From assembly GCA_030453005.1 (NCBI GenBank), contig JAKDLE010000091.1:1-8222 (forward strand): a DNA stretch of 8,222 nucleotides, written 5' to 3'. The notes under the pieces were generated by a model, which ran no database searches, had not been told where the DNA came from, and saw only the letters and a program-made list of their open reading frames with translations. Shown here piece by piece: positions 6,049 to 8,222 of this stretch; the first letter of the stretch is position 1; each line of letters starts with the position of its first letter. The DNA is from Pseudonocardia sp. GTDB taxonomy: Bacteria; Actinomycetota; Actinomycetes; Mycobacteriales; Pseudonocardiaceae. A program made the translations under genes and the position numbers.

Positions 6049-8027
6049 CCCTGCCCGGTTCCGGCCCCACGCACACGCGGATGGCGAGCGACATCTGGTC
6101 GGTCGCCGACCTGCTGCGCGGTGACTACAAGCGCCACGAGTACGGGCAGGTGATCCTGCCGTTCACGCTGCTGCGACGCCTCGACGCGGTGATGGCCCCG
6201 ACCCGCGACGCCGTCCGCGCGCGAGATGCAGCGCTGCCGGACATCCAGAACAAGCAGCGCCTGCTGGAGGTGGCGGCGAAGCTGCCGTTCTACAACGTCT
6301 CCGAGCAGGACTTCGCCTCGATCGCCTCTGACGCCACCGGTGTGGCGCGGAACCTGCGCGACTACGTCAACGGCTTCTCGCCGAACGTCCGGGAGATCCT
6401 GGGTCAGTTCAAGCTGGACGACGAGATCACGCGGCTGGCCGGCTCCAAGATCCTCTACAAGGTCGTCGGCCGGTTCGCCGAGATGCGCGACCTGGACAAG
6501 CTGTCCAACCACGACATGGGTTACGTGTTCGAGCACCTGATCCGCAAGTTCGCGGAGGACTCGAACGAGACGGCCGGTGAGCACTTCACGCCGCGCGAGG
6601 TCATCAAGCTGATGGTGAACCTGCTGATCGCGCCCGACGCCGAGACGGTGGCGGGGGAGGGGCAGGTCATCAACGTCCTCGACCCCGCCTGCGGCACGGG
6701 CGGGATGCTCACCGCGGCCGAGGACCGGATCAAGGCGATCAACCCGAAGGCCGAGGTCTTCGTGTTCGGCCAAGAGCTCAACGGCGAGTCCTGGGCGGTG
6801 TGCCAGGCCGACATGCTGATGAGCAGCCACCGCGGCGCCGTCGCCTTCGGCAACACGTTCAGCGACCCGGCGCACGGCGACAAGAAGTTCGACTACATGC
6901 TGGCCAACCCGCCGTTCGGGGTGGAGTGGAAGAAGGTCAAGGACGAGATCGAGTCGGAGGCCGAACTCGGGCACGGCGGCCGCTTCGGCGCGGGCCTGCC
7001 GAGGATCAACGACGGCTCGTTCCTGTTCCTGCAGCACATGATCTCCAAGATGGAGCCGCGCGAGAAGAAGGGGGCCCGCCTCGCGATCGTGTTCAACGGG
7101 TCCCCGCTGTTCACCGGCGCCGCGGGGTCCGGCGAGTCACGCATCCGGCAGTGGATCCTGGAGAACGACCTGTTGGAGGGCATCGTCGCGCTGCCCGACC
7201 AGCTCTTCTACAACACCGGCATCTCCACGTACTTCTGGATCCTGTCCAACCGCAAGGTCGCGGCGCTGCGGGACAAGGTGATCCTGCTCGACGCCCGCGA
7301 GCAGTGGGAGAAGATGCGCAAGAGCCTCGGCGACAAGCGCAAGCAGATCAGCGAGCCGCAGATCGAGCACATCACTCGCGTGTACGTGGACGCCCTCGCG
7401 GTCGCGGCCGACCCGGAACGTGCCGATCACGCCAAGGTGAAGGTCTTCCGCACCCGCGAGTTCGGCTACCACCGCATCACGGTCGACCGCCCGCTCAAGC
7501 AGCGCTTCGAGATCACCGACGACACCCTCGCCGCGTTGGAGAATGCCCGCTCCCTGGCGAAGTGGGGCAGCCGGGACGAGCTGGTCTCGGCGCTGCGTCC
7601 GTTGGCGGGAACGGTGTGGTGGACGAAGAAGGAGGCCGGCGACGCCCTGCGAGCCGCCGCCCGCGCCGCTGGGGTGCTGTGGCCGACCACGGCGTCGGTG
7701 GTCAAGGGCATCTGGGGTGCGGTCGCGGTGTCCGATCCCGAGGGTGAGGTGCAGATGGCCAAGGGTGACGTGCTCCCCGACCCCGACCTGCGCGACTACG
7801 AGAACGTCCCGCTCGACGAGGACATCGAGGTGTACTTCCAGCGCGAGGTCATCCCGCACGTGCCCGACGCCTGGATCGACCACGACAAGACGAAGGTCGG
7901 CTACGAGATCCCCTTCACCCGCCACTTCTACGTCTACACCCCACCCCGCCCGCTCGCGGAGATCGACGCGGAGTTGCGGGAGTTGGAGGAGCAGATCCAG
8001 AAGCTGCTGGGGGAGGTGACGGGTTGA
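6045..8027 (+). CDS. hsdM: Type I restriction-modification DNA methylase subunit M
   Basis: A 660-aa protein starting at GTG 6045 (GTGA overlap with the previous stop; purine-rich GAGAAGAG upstream). An earlier in-frame open stretch overlaps the previous gene and lacks homology, so this start is preferred. Residues about 13-165 form the HsdM N-terminal helical domain (SDIWSVADLLRGDYKRHEYG). The methyltransferase domain follows with EHFTPREVIKLM (179-190), SAM motif DPACGTGGML (213-222) and catalytic NPPFG (288-292), all intact, so it should methylate adenine N6 in the target recognised by an HsdS subunit. Residues about 455-660 are the long C-terminal region seen in many actinobacterial HsdM proteins, including PFTRHFYVYTPPRPL, and end in a helix (LRELEEQIQKLL) of the kind that contacts HsdS. 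The usual complex is M2S1 for modification and R2M2S1 for cleavage. The next gene is a cut-off hsdS, and no hsdR is seen. Confidence 0.95.
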   Translation: MTLPGSGPTHTRMASDIWSVADLLRGDYKRHEYGQVILPFTLLRRLDAVMAPTRDAVRARDAALPDIQNKQRLLEVAAKLPFYNVSEQDFASIASDATGVARNLRDYVNGFSPNVREILGQFKLDDEITRLAGSKILYKVVGRFAEMRDLDKLSNHDMGYVFEHLIRKFAEDSNETAGEHFTPREVIKLMVNLLIAPDAETVAGEGQVINVLDPACGTGGMLTAAEDRIKAINPKAEVFVFGQELNGESWAVCQADMLMSSHRGAVAFGNTFSDPAHGDKKFDYMLANPPFGVEWKKVKDEIESEAELGHGGRFGAGLPRINDGSFLFLQHMISKMEPREKKGARLAIVFNGSPLFTGAAGSGESRIRQWILENDLLEGIVALPDQLFYNTGISTYFWILSNRKVAALRDKVILLDAREQWEKMRKSLGDKRKQISEPQIEHITRVYVDALAVAADPERADHAKVKVFRTREFGYHRITVDRPLKQRFEITDDTLAALENARSLAKWGSRDELVSALRPLAGTVWWTKKEAGDALRAAARAAGVLWPTTASVVKGIWGAVAVSDPEGEVQMAKGDVLPDPDLRDYENVPLDEDIEVYFQREVIPHVPDAWIDHDKTKVGYEIPFTRHFYVYTPPRPLAEIDAELRELEEQIQKLLGEVTG

Positions 8028-8200
8028 AGGCGATGGTTCCGCTGAAGAGGTTGGCTCGCCTGAACTACGGCGATGCCCTGGCTGCCGCTGTGCGAGAAGA
8101 GGGCGAATATGCTGTTCTTGGTTCCGGCGGCCGAACTGGGATTCACAACAGGGCCAACACCTCTGGCCGTAAACATTCAGGCTTGATGATCAGAGCATGA
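8024..8200 (+). pseudogene. hsdS: Truncated type I specificity subunit HsdS (N-terminal fragment)
   Basis: TTG at 8024 overlaps the hsdM TGA by 4 nt and has GGGGGAGG (8009-8016) at a 7-nt gap, better placed than for the in-frame ATG 8033. The 58-aa product starts with VPLKRLARLNYGDAL and continues with YAVLGSGGRTGIHNRANTSG, typical of the first target-recognition domain of HsdS (family pattern NYG.aL, GS.G..G.h, then a GRKGS loop). Full-length HsdS is about 400 aa. Here the frame reads RKHSG after residue 48 and ends at TGA 8198-8200. Either an internal deletion removed the short segment before the GRK loop and broke the frame, or a junction lies near 8168. As written, no working specificity subunit is made in this window. 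The hsdS assignment is fairly firm; the cause of the break is open. Confidence 0.7.
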
Positions 8201-8222
8201 CGTTGTCGCCGGTCGGCCGGTA

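Noticed and set aside
8208..8221. Direct repeat GCCGGT-cg-GCCGGT at the right edge.
   Set aside because: Six-base repeats are common in DNA this GC-rich and nothing else marks it as a mobile-element end or attachment site.
1..8222. CRISPR arrays, tRNA or rRNA genes, transposase or integrase genes.
   Set aside because: I saw no regularly spaced repeats, tRNA-like folds or transposase/integrase motifs on either strand.

Overview
The window is about 70% or more G+C, with strong G/C preference at third codon positions, frequent GTG/TTG starts and an apparently leaderless promoter. This fits a high-GC actinomycete (Actinomycetota); a Pseudonocardiales- or Streptomyces-like host is likely but cannot be fixed from sequence alone. 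The content is an accessory defence locus with no housekeeping genes, rRNA, tRNA or CRISPR array.

Layout. Two transcription units diverge from an intergenic control region at about 4213-4374. To the right (+ strand), three genes are joined by 4-nt stop/start overlaps. They are an unusual 557-aa protein (N-terminal helix-turn-helix, decayed N6-adenine methyltransferase core, HsdS-like C-terminus), an intact type I modification methylase (HsdM, 660 aa), and the start of a specificity subunit (HsdS) that is cut off after about 48 recognisable residues. No hsdR is present in the window. To the left (- strand) come a 96-aa CxxC zinc-ribbon-like protein, a 174-aa protein with a Cys/His motif, a coiled coil and a beta-rich C-terminus (frameshifted), and a small helical protein (probably frameshifted). 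These are followed by an 812-aa Rad50/RloC-like ABC ATPase with a CPVC zinc-hook motif (frameshifted), a 139-aa HEPN-like partner, and a DUF262 (GmrSD-type) gene that is cut off after about 22 recognisable residues.

How they may work together. The methylase unit is the modification half of a type I restriction-modification system. The ATPase plus small HEPN-like protein resembles DNA-sensing ATPase/RNase modules that accompany such systems (compare PrrC and RloC), and both its C-terminal domain and the separate small protein carry the same Ala-His-His motif. The intergenic region holds two divergent promoters whose -35 boxes both lie in one 8-bp-arm inverted repeat, with a third half-site on the start codon of the helix-turn-helix gene. 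This is a plausible autoregulatory switch.

Integrity. Three reading-frame breaks on the - strand each fit one extra G in a GGGG run, while the + strand genes are clean. The outer genes at both ends (DUF262 and hsdS) stop matching their families abruptly. The locus is therefore either partly decayed and rearranged, or contains assembly/base-calling errors; the sequence alone cannot decide which.
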